A stretch of 17,597 bases of DNA from CAYQDB01 sp964416195. GTDB lineage: Bacteria; Zixibacteria; MSB-5A5; GN15; FEB-12. A program made the translations under genes and the position numbers. This document shows, piece after piece, positions 1 through 7,925 of this stretch; position 1 is the stretch's first letter, and each line of letters opens with the position of its first letter. The notes beneath the pieces were generated by a model. That model saw only the letters and a program-made list of their open reading frames with translations. It did no database searches and had not been told where the DNA came from. The DNA lies in NCBI GenBank assembly GCA_964416195.1, contig CAYQDB010000038.1, forward strand, positions 1 through 17,597, written 5' to 3'.

Positions 1-902
1 GCCTGAGCGAGGTCATCAGCTCCACCTGAAGCACCACCGGAGTTGATCAGACCGGCCCGCCCCATGTAGCAGTTGGCAACTTGATAACGGCATAGATCGA
101 TCGGGTTGTCGGAGGTCAGTTCGTCGTACACTTTCTTGTGAGTTTTTCCAAAGTTCAAAGCAGTAAAGCCGCCGTTGTTCTCAGCCTGTTTCTGCTTGAC
201 GATGTCGGCCTCAATAGTTACGCCAATATGGTTGGCCTGGCCGGTCAGGTCTGCGGAAACATGGTAATCCTTGTCGGCTTTGAAAGCCGGGTTGCGCAGG
301 TAGCACCACAGAACTGTAAACATACCCAGCTCGTGGGCTGTTGAAAAGGCTTCGGTCACTTCCTGAAGCTGCCGCATGCTTTCGTCGGCGCCAAAATATA
401 TCGTCGCCCCAACGCCCACAGCGCCCATGTGAAAGGCGTTCTCAACGTTGGCGAACATTACCTGGTCAGGTTTGTTTGGATAAGTCAGCATCTGGTTGTG
501 ATTCAGCTTGAGGATCATGGGGATTTTGTGAGCATACTTGCGGGCGATTGAACCAATCACTCCGAAAGTCGAGGCCACGCCGTTGCAGCCGCCTTCAATA
601 GCCAGCTCGACAATCTTGGCCGGGTCAAAGTAATCCGGGTTGGGAGCAAACGAAGCGCCGCCGGAATGCTCGATACCCTGGTCGACCGGTAGGATAGAGG
701 CATAACCGGTGCCGGCCAGTCGACCGGTGTTGAAAAGCCAGTTAAGCGAGCGTAGCACTGCCGGCGGACGGTCACTCTGGCTAACGACGCGGTCTATAAA
801 ATCCGGGCCCGGCAAATGCAGCCGCGATTTGGAAATGCCTTTGCACTCGTAGGCCAATAGATCCTTGTCGGCCCCCAGTAGCTGTTCGATTTTGCTGATC
901 AT
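1..902 (-). CDS. fbaB: Class I fructose-bisphosphate aldolase (FbaB/DhnA family), C-terminus cut by window edge
   Basis: Cleaves fructose 1,6-bisphosphate to dihydroxyacetone phosphate and glyceraldehyde 3-phosphate, or makes it in gluconeogenesis, through a Schiff-base lysine in a TIM barrel; cytoplasmic. Reading the minus strand from ATG at 902 gives 300 residues with no stop; the FbaB family is about 350 long, so roughly 50 residues are missing at the window edge. Visible motifs are VDQGIEHS (residues 73-80), MILKLNHNQ (129-137), ADIVKQKQAENNG (232-244) with K236 as the likely Schiff-base lysine, and GLINSGGASGG near residue 284, the phosphate-binding loop. An AGGAG ribosome site lies at 911-915, eight bases before the ATG. 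It reads away from the PhzF gene across a 238-base gap, so it is probably its own unit. The family call is confident; the catalytic lysine is assigned from family knowledge. Confidence 0.9.
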   Translation of the reverse strand, partial: MISKIEQLLGADKDLLAYECKGISKSRLHLPGPDFIDRVVSQSDRPPAVLRSLNWLFNTGRLAGTGYASILPVDQGIEHSGGASFAPNPDYFDPAKIVELAIEGGCNGVASTFGVIGSIARKYAHKIPMILKLNHNQMLTYPNKPDQVMFANVENAFHMGAVGVGATIYFGADESMRQLQEVTEAFSTAHELGMFTVLWCYLRNPAFKADKDYHVSADLTGQANHIGVTIEADIVKQKQAENNGGFTALNFGKTHKKVYDELTSDNPIDLCRYQVANCYMGRAGLINSGGASGGADDLAQ

Positions 903-1033
903 CTCGGAATCTCCTATACAACTTGATTTAAGTTCCTGAGAGATAATTAACCGATTTCAACAAGGAAGGCAACTCGATTTAACTAAACGCCGAAGTATGA
1001 TCTGGTTCCTGTTGAATATCAAAGGCAGAGTCT

Positions 1034-1060
1034 TGGATTTCCAACTGTGTGGGAATGACA
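1034..1060 (-). repeat. Possible dispersed intergenic hairpin repeat (TGTCATTCCC type)
   Basis: On the minus strand this reads TGTCATTCCC, then CACACAGTT, then GGAAATCCA. TTCC and GGAA can pair. The outline resembles the widespread TGTCATTCC...GGAATCCA intergenic repeat of many bacteria, but the arms here are degenerate. A second small hairpin, GGCC-TTC-GGCC, lies at 1092-1102. The gap 903-1140 holds nothing else that I can support. Confidence 0.35.
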
Positions 1061-1140
1061 ATTCATCCAGGCCTCTGTCGGGATTATCACCGGCCTTCGG
1101 CCAATTCAGACCTGAACTGCTGTTTCCATGGCAGATACGT

Positions 1141-1929
1141 TCACACCAGGGCGCACCGCATTACCGTCACAGCATTGCCAGAGAGAATCACGCGGTCACC
1201 TTCTACGCGCACGCCCACCTCACCACCGCGTTTTGAAGCCTGGTAGGCCGCAAAGCGATTCCTTCTCATCTTGTCAGCCCAGTACGGGCCAAGGTAGCAA
1301 TGAGCAACGCCCGTCACTGGGTCCTCGTTGATACCTACTGCCGGAGCGAAAAAACGAGAGATAAAATCATACTTACTCTGATCTCCGCGACTGGTGATTA
1401 TTATCCCCCTCAGTGGTAAACGCATGAGCGCCATAAAATCAGGCTGACAATTACGAACGACTGTTTCTGAGGCGACCTCGACTAAATAGTCTAACTTGCT
1501 TTTACTGACAAATACCGGTTCAACACTCAATGCCTCGGCAAGTTCCGGAGGGCAATCACATGGCTCCGTCAGTTGGGCAGGGAAGTTCAGTTCGATAGCG
1601 TTGCCATCTCTGGTGGCTGTAAGCAACCCACTTTTTGTTTTAAAATGCACCGACTGATCCGGCGGTATATGCCCATCTTCCCAAAGTACGTGCGCTGTTG
1701 CCAGTGTAGCATGGCCGCACAACTCTACTTCAGCTGCCGGTGTAAACCAACGCAACTGGTAGCTATCACCATCCGGGTATAGAAAGGCCGTTTCGGAAAG
1801 GTTCATTTCATCTGCCACCTGCTGCATCCAGGTTTCGTCAGCGGGGCCATCCAGGATACAGACGGCGGCGGGATTCCCTGCAAACGGCCGATCGGAAAAG
1901 GCATCCACTTGTGTTATTTGCTGACTCAT
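1141..1929 (-). CDS. PhzF-family isomerase (phenazine biosynthesis-like / YddE-like)
   Basis: A 262-residue cytoplasmic enzyme of the PhzF fold, near the usual family length of about 260-300. PhzF itself isomerises a dihydro-hydroxyanthranilate in phenazine synthesis, but most family members have unknown substrates and no phenazine genes are present here. Motifs: QVDAFSDRPFAGNPAAVC at residues 7-24, NLSETAFL at 43-50 with E46 as the likely catalytic acid/base, CGHATLATAH at 71-80, and NEDPVTGVAHCY in the C-terminal half, the family's second conserved loop. There is no clear Shine-Dalgarno sequence before the ATG. Instead, a TTGACA (1961-1966) and a weak TATCTG (1938-1943) 17 bases apart lie just upstream, which would put transcription start almost at the ATG. 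It is 54 bases downstream of the DUF5916 gene stop, so co-transcription with that gene is also possible. Confidence 0.88.
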   Translation of the reverse strand: MSQQITQVDAFSDRPFAGNPAAVCILDGPADETWMQQVADEMNLSETAFLYPDGDSYQLRWFTPAAEVELCGHATLATAHVLWEDGHIPPDQSVHFKTKSGLLTATRDGNAIELNFPAQLTEPCDCPPELAEALSVEPVFVSKSKLDYLVEVASETVVRNCQPDFMALMRLPLRGIIITSRGDQSKYDFISRFFAPAVGINEDPVTGVAHCYLGPYWADKMRRNRFAAYQASKRGGEVGVRVEGDRVILSGNAVTVMRCALV

Positions 1930-1983
1930 ATCGTTACCAGATAATTCTTGAAAAAACTTTTGTCAAGACCCTGAGATATGCTC

Positions 1984-4236
1984 CTATGTACGAAACAGAT
2001 ACTGGAACTTAAGGAAAAACTGGCGCTCGCTCTTTTCAGGGTAGTGTGCCTTTCCCAACTCATACCAGAAGTTGTGCACCGACCCGACATAAAAGATCGT
2101 GTACGGGTTCAGTTTATAGGTCACCAGAGGTTCAAAACGGAGATCGTTGTCAAAGTCGTCATACTGTACAATCATCCGTACGAAAAGTTCGCGGGTAAAC
2201 TGGTAGTTCAGGCGGGCGCGAATGACAGACCCTTCGTGAATCTTTTCCCCCGTGTCACGGTTGTTGAGCTTGAGGTAGTCGACTGACGGCTCAATAGTTA
2301 GTTGTTGTAGCGGTTTGATGATTCCCCACATGCTAACGTTGGTGTTGCGGCCCATCACCGGAAGAGGGTCTACATTACGCGCAATCGTATTGCCGTAGCC
2401 GAGATAGACACCCAGCCGGAATGCCTCAAACATGTCGTTATCAACATTGACACTCACGCGCCTAATATCGTCAAACCAGACTCCGCGCCACCGTTCACGG
2501 CTGAGCATGAATGAGGGGTGAAAGTGCGTTCGCTTGGTAAGGTGTATGCACAGATCGGCAGTCAACCATTCATCTTTTCGCGTTCCCCGGTAATCCCACA
2601 CTCGCCCGAATCCCAGCTGGGGTGTAATGCTGGTAACAACTTTCCCGTTGGGTCTGAAGAACAGTCCTGTCCAGCCATCCACGCTTCGTGAACCGTTGCG
2701 GACGATAAAGCCGTTGTCGGCGCGAAAAGTCGGACTGGTCGCACAAAGGTCGATATCGAAGTTCCACAGCCGGGCTTCGCGCTCAATGCCAGCATACAGG
2801 TAGTGCCCTTCATACGATTCGGCGTCTAAAGCGACAGTGTGTTGGTCACCATCGAAATATGCCTGCCCGTATCCGTTCTCGACCGTGGTATCGATGGCGG
2901 TGGGGGCATCCGGTTCCGTTGTGTGGCTGCCCAGAGCTTGAAACTGTATCCGGTAGTTCTTCAGGAAACGGATGGATATGTCAGGCCCAAAAACAGTATT
3001 GGCCCCGCCACTTTCGATCTGCCGGTCGGTTACAAGCGCTCCAATATGAGAATCTTCGAGGATTGTGCGACGGACTCGAGCCACATTGGAAACGCTGTTT
3101 TCGAAAGGAGCAAAGGCTGTTTTCTCTTCAAGAGGTACGATGTAGGGTGTGTTTTCATCATGTGCCAACAGATAGAAAAAGCTCGTCCTATTCATCCGAC
3201 CGGTGAGCTTGAAAGCTGCGTCGGGATCATTGATCGACCGGGTATAGATGGCGTCCAGGAAGGTGTTGTACAAATCGCTTCCTTCCTGGAAAAAGGGCCG
3301 CCGCTCTGGATAGGACAGGGCAAAGGTGGTGTTCACGTCGATCTGGGCGGCATCTGATTCCACCTGACTGAAATCAGGATTGATGGCTGCTTCGGCGGTG
3401 AGACCGGGAGTAATCTGGTAGCGGGCGTTAAGCGCTACTTCAGCGTCTGGGCTATCATTGTCAAAGTGAGAATCAAGATCGTCAGGATCACTCAACATGC
3501 CCGACTGGTATGCAATCACAGAGGGTAACAGATCCAACTTGCTGCCCGGTTTAACATTCTGGATTCCGGTCAGGTACCCGAACTGGCAGAAAAAGCACGG
3601 CTCACCGATCTTTAAGGGCGCCCAGGAATACTTGTATACGTTGTCACGGGGATGGCTCCGCCAAAAGGTCACCCGCCAGGTATGCTCCTTACCGTTCGGG
3701 AAGCGAAGCGAGCTGAAGGGGATAGCCATTTCCGCCTGCCAGCCGGTCTCGGTAATCCTGCCGGCAGTCTCGTACACAAGGTCAAACCGCCAGTCCTCGT
3801 CCTCGTTGGCCACCCAGCGCAGGTCACCCTGCACCCCGAGAGGGTTGACATAGAACTCATATGCCCAGACGGCGTTACCATACGTATCAAGGATGATCCC
3901 GATAAAATCATCGGAAAACATCCGATCGCGGTCGGTCAGGGTGGCGCGAATAGTGGCGGGATCGTCATGGCATACAAACGCCAGGTACAAATAGCTGTTG
4001 TCGTAGGCGACCAGGACTTCCGTCTCAACTGATGGCTTCACATTGTCGACGGGTAAGTACTGGGTAAAATCGGTCACCCGAGCAGCATCCCGCCAACCGG
4101 GATCGTCAAGATCACCGTCGATTTCTATCTCTCTGACCACGTGGGGGATTTCCAACGTGGGGGGAACCGGAGGTTGATCAGTTTGTTGTGCAGCGACTGA
4201 TGTTGACGTCAGAAGAAGCAATAGCCAACGCAGCAT
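1984..4236 (-). CDS. DUF5916 / carbohydrate-binding family 9-like outer-membrane protein
   Basis: A 750-residue exported protein. The signal peptide is MLRWLLLLLTSTSVAAQ (residues 1-17). A CBM9-like beta-sandwich follows, recognisable from IDGDLDDPGWRDAARVTDF at about 38-56 and the YDNSYLYLAFVCHD stretch after it. The rest (from about 240) matches the DUF5916 pattern, with alternating polar/aromatic strands and a terminal strand FFLKFQYLFRT like that of outer-membrane barrels. Proteins of this kind are common in Bacteroidetes and related phyla and are inferred to sit in the outer membrane; the substrate is unknown and sugar binding is not shown. GAAAGGG at 4242-4248, five bases before the ATG, serves as ribosome site and fixes the start. 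It lies downstream of the STAS gene but beyond that gene's terminator. The downstream neighbour is the PhzF-family gene at 54 bases. Confidence 0.85.
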   Translation of the reverse strand: MLRWLLLLLTSTSVAAQQTDQPPVPPTLEIPHVVREIEIDGDLDDPGWRDAARVTDFTQYLPVDNVKPSVETEVLVAYDNSYLYLAFVCHDDPATIRATLTDRDRMFSDDFIGIILDTYGNAVWAYEFYVNPLGVQGDLRWVANEDEDWRFDLVYETAGRITETGWQAEMAIPFSSLRFPNGKEHTWRVTFWRSHPRDNVYKYSWAPLKIGEPCFFCQFGYLTGIQNVKPGSKLDLLPSVIAYQSGMLSDPDDLDSHFDNDSPDAEVALNARYQITPGLTAEAAINPDFSQVESDAAQIDVNTTFALSYPERRPFFQEGSDLYNTFLDAIYTRSINDPDAAFKLTGRMNRTSFFYLLAHDENTPYIVPLEEKTAFAPFENSVSNVARVRRTILEDSHIGALVTDRQIESGGANTVFGPDISIRFLKNYRIQFQALGSHTTEPDAPTAIDTTVENGYGQAYFDGDQHTVALDAESYEGHYLYAGIEREARLWNFDIDLCATSPTFRADNGFIVRNGSRSVDGWTGLFFRPNGKVVTSITPQLGFGRVWDYRGTRKDEWLTADLCIHLTKRTHFHPSFMLSRERWRGVWFDDIRRVSVNVDNDMFEAFRLGVYLGYGNTIARNVDPLPVMGRNTNVSMWGIIKPLQQLTIEPSVDYLKLNNRDTGEKIHEGSVIRARLNYQFTRELFVRMIVQYDDFDNDLRFEPLVTYKLNPYTIFYVGSVHNFWYELGKAHYPEKSERQFFLKFQYLFRT

Positions 4237-4309
4237 TGAAACCCTTTCAGTGGTAACGTCATTCTTTTACTGGCTGAATATACGCAATAGAGTTGATAAA
4301 GGTTTCACC

Positions 4310-4336
4310 TCTCAGACAAGTTTGTCTCTGCTGAGA
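4310..4336. other. Hairpin between STAS terminator and the DUF5916 start
   Basis: TCTCAG (4310-4315) pairs with CTGAGA (4331-4336), and inside it ACAA pairs with TTGT around a two-base loop, with a five-base bulge. It lies 74 bases upstream of the DUF5916 ATG, within its probable leader or promoter region. It could be an operator or a transcript structure; nothing in the sequence decides this. Confidence 0.3.
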
Positions 4337-4355
4337 AACTCCAGGCTACAGGCGC

Positions 4356-4383
4356 AAAAAAAAGAAGCCCCGATAGGAGCTCC
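4356..4383 (-). terminator. Intrinsic terminator after the STAS gene
   Basis: On the minus strand GGAGCTCC (4376-4383) pairs with GGGGCTTC (4364-4371) around a TATC loop, an eight-pair stem with two G-U pairs, followed directly by eight T residues (4356-4363). It begins 25 bases after the STAS stop codon, which makes it a textbook rho-independent terminator isolating that gene from the DUF5916 gene. Confidence 0.85.
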
Positions 4384-4407
4384 CGTATGGTATCTGTCCG
4401 GCCAGGG

Positions 4408-4746
4408 TCACGTCGCAAACGACTTGATTGCTTCCTCGCGACTGTCAAAGCACTCAAAAACCGTAATCAGTCGGGTGACGGTGAGTATTGTTTCAATCTT
4501 GGTGATATTGGCTAACACAAACTGACCGCCGGCATTTTTCACGGTCGTCATAGCAGAGATCAGCATCCCCAGCCCCACCGAATTCATCCAGTCGACTTTG
4601 GCCAGGTCAACTACGACGTCCTTTTTGTTCTGGTTGATGTATTCATGAATTCTGCCGTGAAACATGGTTGTCTCTTCCCCGCCCATAATTTTGCCGGAAA
4701 CCCCAAAGATTACCACGTTGCCTTCCAGATGATCGTCAAATTTCAT
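4408..4746 (-). CDS. STAS-domain protein, anti-anti-sigma factor (SpoIIAA-like)
   Basis: A 112-residue, single-domain cytoplasmic STAS protein, the usual length for anti-sigma-factor antagonists. In this family a serine is phosphorylated by an HATPase_c anti-sigma kinase, and the unphosphorylated form binds that kinase and frees a sigma factor or other partner. The signature loop reads DWMNSVGLGMLISA, so S56 is the expected phosphorylation site; the common motif is DSSGLG, so the residue before the serine is Asn rather than Ser. Strands VVIFGVSGKI (11-20) and KDVVVDLAKV (42-51) fit the fold. GGGGAAG (4751-4757) is the ribosome site. No kinase or phosphatase partner is nearby. It has a candidate promoter at 4858-4886 and a strong terminator, so it is probably monocistronic. 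Confidence 0.88.
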   Translation of the reverse strand: MKFDDHLEGNVVIFGVSGKIMGGEETTMFHGRIHEYINQNKKDVVVDLAKVDWMNSVGLGMLISAMTTVKNAGGQFVLANITKIETILTVTRLITVFECFDSREEAIKSFAT

Positions 4747-4857
4747 CGAACTTCCCCAATCTAACGGTTAACTTCCTTCATTACCAAGAACATTGCTATC
4801 GTCTCCACCGAGAGAAAACGGATTCCTGGGCCGCTCATGCCGAGACTCGCTGGCATT

Positions 4858-4886
4858 ATTATCACGTGCCGGACGGAAAAAATCAA
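4858..4886 (-). promoter_or_regulatory. Candidate sigma-70-like promoter for the STAS gene
   Basis: On the minus strand TTGATT (4881-4886) and GATAAT (4858-4863) are separated by exactly 17 bases. The first matches TTGACA at four positions, the second TATAAT at five. Transcription would start near 4851, about 105 bases before the STAS ATG. Confidence 0.4.
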
Positions 4887-4973
4887 GCGGTTTTTGTGAC
4901 TTCTGACGAAGTCTTGGCAGCCCTAAGAACCTGTTGTACCTCACACTCTTTCATGCTGACCCGCCAGGTCATA

Positions 4974-4988
4974 TCCGCCTTTGGCGGA
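4974..4988. repeat. Short perfect hairpin TCCGCC-TTT-GGCGGA
   Basis: Six-base arms around a TTT loop. Units of this form recur between genes in many bacterial genomes as dispersed palindromes; only one full copy is present here. No T-run follows on either strand, so it is not a clear terminator. Confidence 0.4.
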
Positions 4989-5063
4989 CAAGGTCTGACG
5001 AAACACTGCCTTAACCTCTATTATTCGTAAACTCCAGCTTACCCTGCAACAGTTTGTCGGCGA

Positions 5064-5100
5064 GTCATCACGAGTGACCGGAGGGAGCGTGGTGATCTCA
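5064..5100 (+). repeat. Dispersed intergenic hairpin repeat, copy A
   Basis: Begins GTCATCACGAG and ends GTGGTGATCTCA. ATCAC near the left end pairs with GTGAT near the right end. The outline matches the widespread GTCATTGCGA...TGGCAATCTC intergenic repeat, with CA/TG replacing TG/CA in the paired arms. Confidence 0.55.
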
Positions 5101-5124
5101 GTTGTGTAAGTGTTTCCAAAGCAA

Positions 5125-5163
5125 GAGATTGCCACATCCGCCTAGGGCAGATTCGCAATGACA
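5125..5163 (-). repeat. Dispersed intergenic hairpin repeat, copy B (opposite orientation)
   Basis: On the minus strand it begins TGTCATTGCGAA and ends TGTGGCAATCTC, the canonical form of the repeat. ATTGC and GCAAT pair. It lies 24 bases from copy A and in inverted orientation, so the two copies can also pair with each other. Confidence 0.6.
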
Positions 5164-5235
5164 CCTGCAAGTGATGTTAGTACACTTTTGGGGGCAACTT
5201 CATGACCTTCATCGTGGTCTTGACGAATGCGCTTT

Positions 5236-6462
5236 CTATTTCCAGAAGGATTGCAGGATTCTCAGGGGAGCATAGACTGTCCAGGCGCTGCCGGCCTTAA
5301 ACATGGAATTTAGCATCCAGGCGTGCAAAAACCTGCTCTTGCTGATACGCCATACAATCAGGTCATTAAGCCACCTGTGGGAAAGCCATCTCTCTGCTAC
5401 ATTATATCCCTGATACCTTGGTTTCATCTCCGTCACCAATTTCCCGGGGAACTCCTGAAGGCGCTTTATATCCCTATCTCGCAGCGCTTCCGATATGACT
5501 GCAGCAGCCATTTCACCGCTCTCTATTGCCGTACCGATACCCTCTCCCGTGAATGGCAGAGTAGTGCCTATCGTTTCTCCGACCGCAATCACACCCTCCT
5601 GGGTGACTGCTCCCATTCCGGATAGGCCACAGCGCAGAGCGGCGCCGCGAAAACTGGAGATGATTTCCCCTGCCTCTATTAACTGCCGTGCTGGCGGGAA
5701 ATCTGAAAGGAATCCGGCAAACGTTTTCTTGAGGCTGCGTTTCCTTCCGGCAAGATGGCCGTAACGAGCTCCGCAGCCCACGTTGAACTCATTATGGCCC
5801 AGTGGGATTACCCAGCCATAACCCGGGATGAGTGAGCGGTCATAAGACAGAATAACGTGGTCCAAATTGACCTTGGAGCGTACATAGCACCGAGCGGCCA
5901 CCGCACTGGGCCTTTGGCGGCTAACCAGCCCCATTCGGTTGGGAAGAGTGGTATTTGCCCCGGTCGCCAGTACGCAGATACGAGCCCGAATGACTGCCGC
6001 TGGCTCTTTTAAGGAGATGGTGATTCCATTGCTGGTGCCAGTCTCAATGCCGCAGACCTTGCCGTGAGCAAAGGTAACCCCAACCTCCACGGCCCTGTTG
6101 ACCAGGAGCTGGTCGAAGCCTGCTCGCCTGATAGTCAGATAGTCACCGGGAATGTCCAGGGATATGCCCGAGGGGCTGTAGACAACAATCGACTTGACTT
6201 CATGTGCGATCTTCTGAACAACTCCGAGGAAACCGATTTTGCGAAGAAGTCTGATTGTGTCGGTGAACAGGAAGTCACCGCAGACCTTTTCTCGGGGGAA
6301 ACGCTCTTTGTCAATAAGCAGAACGCGGTGGCCGTCACGGGCCAAGAAGAAACCGCTCATGCTTCCAGCCGGCCCGGCGCCGATAATGACAACATCCCAT
6401 AGTTGGTCGGGAAGTGCGGTCACGGTCGGTTGCTGTGCCTCCTGTGCTGGAATCTCAGCCAA
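5236..6462 (-). CDS. Geranylgeranyl reductase family FAD-dependent oxidoreductase
   Basis: A flavoprotein of the geranylgeranyl reductase/ChlP branch of the p-hydroxybenzoate hydroxylase fold; relatives saturate isoprenoid chains of quinones, archaeal-type lipids or chlorophyll, but the substrate here cannot be read. Numbering from the upstream TTG at 6492 (418 residues): VVIIGAGPAGS (34-44) is the FAD Rossmann motif, LLIDKERFPREKVCGD (58-73) is the family signature, RRAGFDQLL (122-130) follows, VLATGANT lies at 174-181, and VGETIGTTLPFTGEGIGTAIESG (304-326) contacts the flavin. I chose the TTG at 6462 because GGAGGGG lies eight bases before it, whereas the in-frame TTG at 6492 has no ribosome site; this gives 408 residues. 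The C-terminus (from about 360) is rich in Trp and basic residues. Long gaps on both sides suggest independent transcription. Confidence 0.85.
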   Translation of the reverse strand: MAEIPAQEAQQPTVTALPDQLWDVVIIGAGPAGSMSGFFLARDGHRVLLIDKERFPREKVCGDFLFTDTIRLLRKIGFLGVVQKIAHEVKSIVVYSPSGISLDIPGDYLTIRRAGFDQLLVNRAVEVGVTFAHGKVCGIETGTSNGITISLKEPAAVIRARICVLATGANTTLPNRMGLVSRQRPSAVAARCYVRSKVNLDHVILSYDRSLIPGYGWVIPLGHNEFNVGCGARYGHLAGRKRSLKKTFAGFLSDFPPARQLIEAGEIISSFRGAALRCGLSGMGAVTQEGVIAVGETIGTTLPFTGEGIGTAIESGEMAAAVISEALRDRDIKRLQEFPGKLVTEMKPRYQGYNVAERWLSHRWLNDLIVWRISKSRFLHAWMLNSMFKAGSAWTVYAPLRILQSFWK

Positions 6463-6492
6463 AAGGTTGGCCCCTCCGTTCTTCACATCCAA

Positions 6493-6937
6493 GACACGGT
6501 CGTTCTTTGGCTAACCTGGCGCAAACCTCATTGACGGTCACTATACTTATCCATGCAGACCTATTTTAATAGCTTTTTGCAAGTTTCTCCGACCAGGCTT
6601 TCGGGGATTCATACAATTCTTTATTCGCCTTATAACCTATTTGTAGGCAGGTCTCTCCGAGACCTTCCCTATGGTTTAATGTATTACAATTCAAAAATAA
6701 TATCATCTGTTGTTTTTCTATATAGGTTGGTTGCTTCGGCCGTGTTAAATAAAGCCCATGGCCTAGCGAATGAAAGCTGTTTATTACCGACACTTTCAAG
6801 ACAAATTAGTTGTAACGCATACAGTTGTGAGGTTCTTCAGAGATCGACCAGCGAACCCGACCAGCCGTTGGCAGGGTGGTTGACGTAGTTACTGTCTGCT
6901 GGTGTGCAGCTTACTGTAACCAGTCGGACAGGACATA
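6493..6937. other. 445-base AT-richer non-coding gap
   Basis: Between the reductase and hydrolase genes, both minus strand. From about 6540 to 6830 the sequence is visibly richer in A and T than the genes around it. The one notable element is AGGTCTC-TCC-GAGACCT at 6649-6665, a perfect seven-pair hairpin without a T-run. The frames here (plus 6553-6888, minus 6566-6799) lack ribosome sites and recognisable motifs. Confidence 0.5.
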
Positions 6938-7852
6938 CTACTTCGCCATGTTTATAGCAAGATGTAAGATATCTCGGTACAGCTCATCAGAAGGAGGCAT
7001 TGTTTCGACCTTCAGGAGTTCTGGTGATGACAACTCTTTGATGCGCTGGACTTCGTTGTCCTGGGCGGCCTCGGGCGTGATGAAAAGCAACGTGCGGCAG
7101 GCGACCGGCTTGATGTCATCGATATTGCGATACGGTGCGGCATAGCTCGACCGGATTCCGTACCACCACCACATGATTGTTCGGAAAAAGGGAACCCAGA
7201 ACATGTCATACCTCTTTTTCAAAACATCCTGCAGCCGCCGGGTGGTCAGGTACGGGTTTGCGGCAACCACTCCGTCTATTCGTTTTTCTTCGAGGGCGGC
7301 CAGGAGCGCTCCATCGCCGCCAAGGGAAAAGCCGACGATGAGCAGCGGGTGTACTACCTGTTCCCGCAGATCAAGGTACCTGATTAACTCCTCGATATCG
7401 CTGGCCTCGTATTGGCCCTCGCCGTGATATTTGCCCGTTGAGCGTCCGCAAGCGCGCTGGTCAAATGCTACTACGGCAAATCCGGAGTCCACAAGCAGAC
7501 GCGCCAGCGGCACCATAGCATCGCGGTCAACGTTGTCTCCATGCACCAGTAATACAGTTCCTCTGATCCCGTTTACGCTGTCGGAGTTGGGGGTGAGATA
7601 GAGGCAGGCAAGCGTGGTCAGGCCATCAGTCTCAACTTGGAAAGTGTCGGCGGTCAGGCCAGCCTCAATGTAGGCAGTGGCGTCGTTGAGGACAACCGAG
7701 TCAGGATTGTAATCGTCAAGGTTGACCCTTCCCATTGAGGCTTTGACACGATTGAGGGGATAGATAACGTAAACAGCCAGCAACACACCCACAATCAGGA
7801 GGAAAACAACTGTCTGAATAATCTCCTTCATCTGTCTTGATATACGTGGCAT
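6938..7852 (-). CDS. Membrane-anchored alpha/beta hydrolase
   Basis: A 304-residue serine hydrolase fold with one N-terminal membrane segment, IIQTVVFLLIVGVLLAVYVI (residues 11-30), after a basic start; the catalytic part should face the periplasm. LLVHGDN (101-107) is the HG oxyanion-hole motif, FDQRACGRSTG (130-140) is the usual strand-4 loop, and GFSLGG (174-179) is the nucleophile elbow with S176. H297 near the C-terminus is the plausible catalytic histidine; the acid may be D265 or E261. The substrate is unknown; family members include esterases, lipases and peptidases. AAGGA lies 11 bases before the ATG, and a candidate promoter is at 7895-7925. It diverges from the methyltransferase gene across 252 bases. 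Confidence 0.85.
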   Translation of the reverse strand: MPRISRQMKEIIQTVVFLLIVGVLLAVYVIYPLNRVKASMGRVNLDDYNPDSVVLNDATAYIEAGLTADTFQVETDGLTTLACLYLTPNSDSVNGIRGTVLLVHGDNVDRDAMVPLARLLVDSGFAVVAFDQRACGRSTGKYHGEGQYEASDIEELIRYLDLREQVVHPLLIVGFSLGGDGALLAALEEKRIDGVVAANPYLTTRRLQDVLKKRYDMFWVPFFRTIMWWWYGIRSSYAAPYRNIDDIKPVACRTLLFITPEAAQDNEVQRIKELSSPELLKVETMPPSDELYRDILHLAINMAK

Positions 7853-7894
7853 CTTTTTTAAGTCCTTAGCGGTTATTCCACATTTGTAAAAGGA

Positions 7895-7925
7895 ATTATT
7901 AAAGGCACAGGATGGAGTAAGTCAA
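7895..7925 (-). promoter_or_regulatory. Candidate promoter for the hydrolase gene
   Basis: On the minus strand TTGACT (7920-7925) and AATAAT (7895-7900) are five of six matches each to the sigma-70 boxes, but 19 bases apart, two more than ideal. Transcription would start near 7888, about 35 bases before the ATG. Confidence 0.35.

Larger units (their letters stand above)
4747..5235. other. 489-base non-coding gap with dispersed hairpin repeats
   Basis: It lies between the STAS gene and the reductase gene, both minus strand. It holds the candidate STAS promoter (4858-4886), a TCCGCC-TTT-GGCGGA hairpin (4974-4988) and two opposed copies of a hairpin repeat (5064-5100 and 5125-5163). I see no convincing coding region; the 64-residue minus-strand frame at 4941-5135 runs through the repeats and lacks a ribosome site. 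Confidence 0.6.

Noticed and set aside
6566..6799. 77-codon minus-strand frame in the AT-richer gap
   Set aside because: No ribosome site, no motif and an overlapping plus-strand frame of similar quality; most likely chance.
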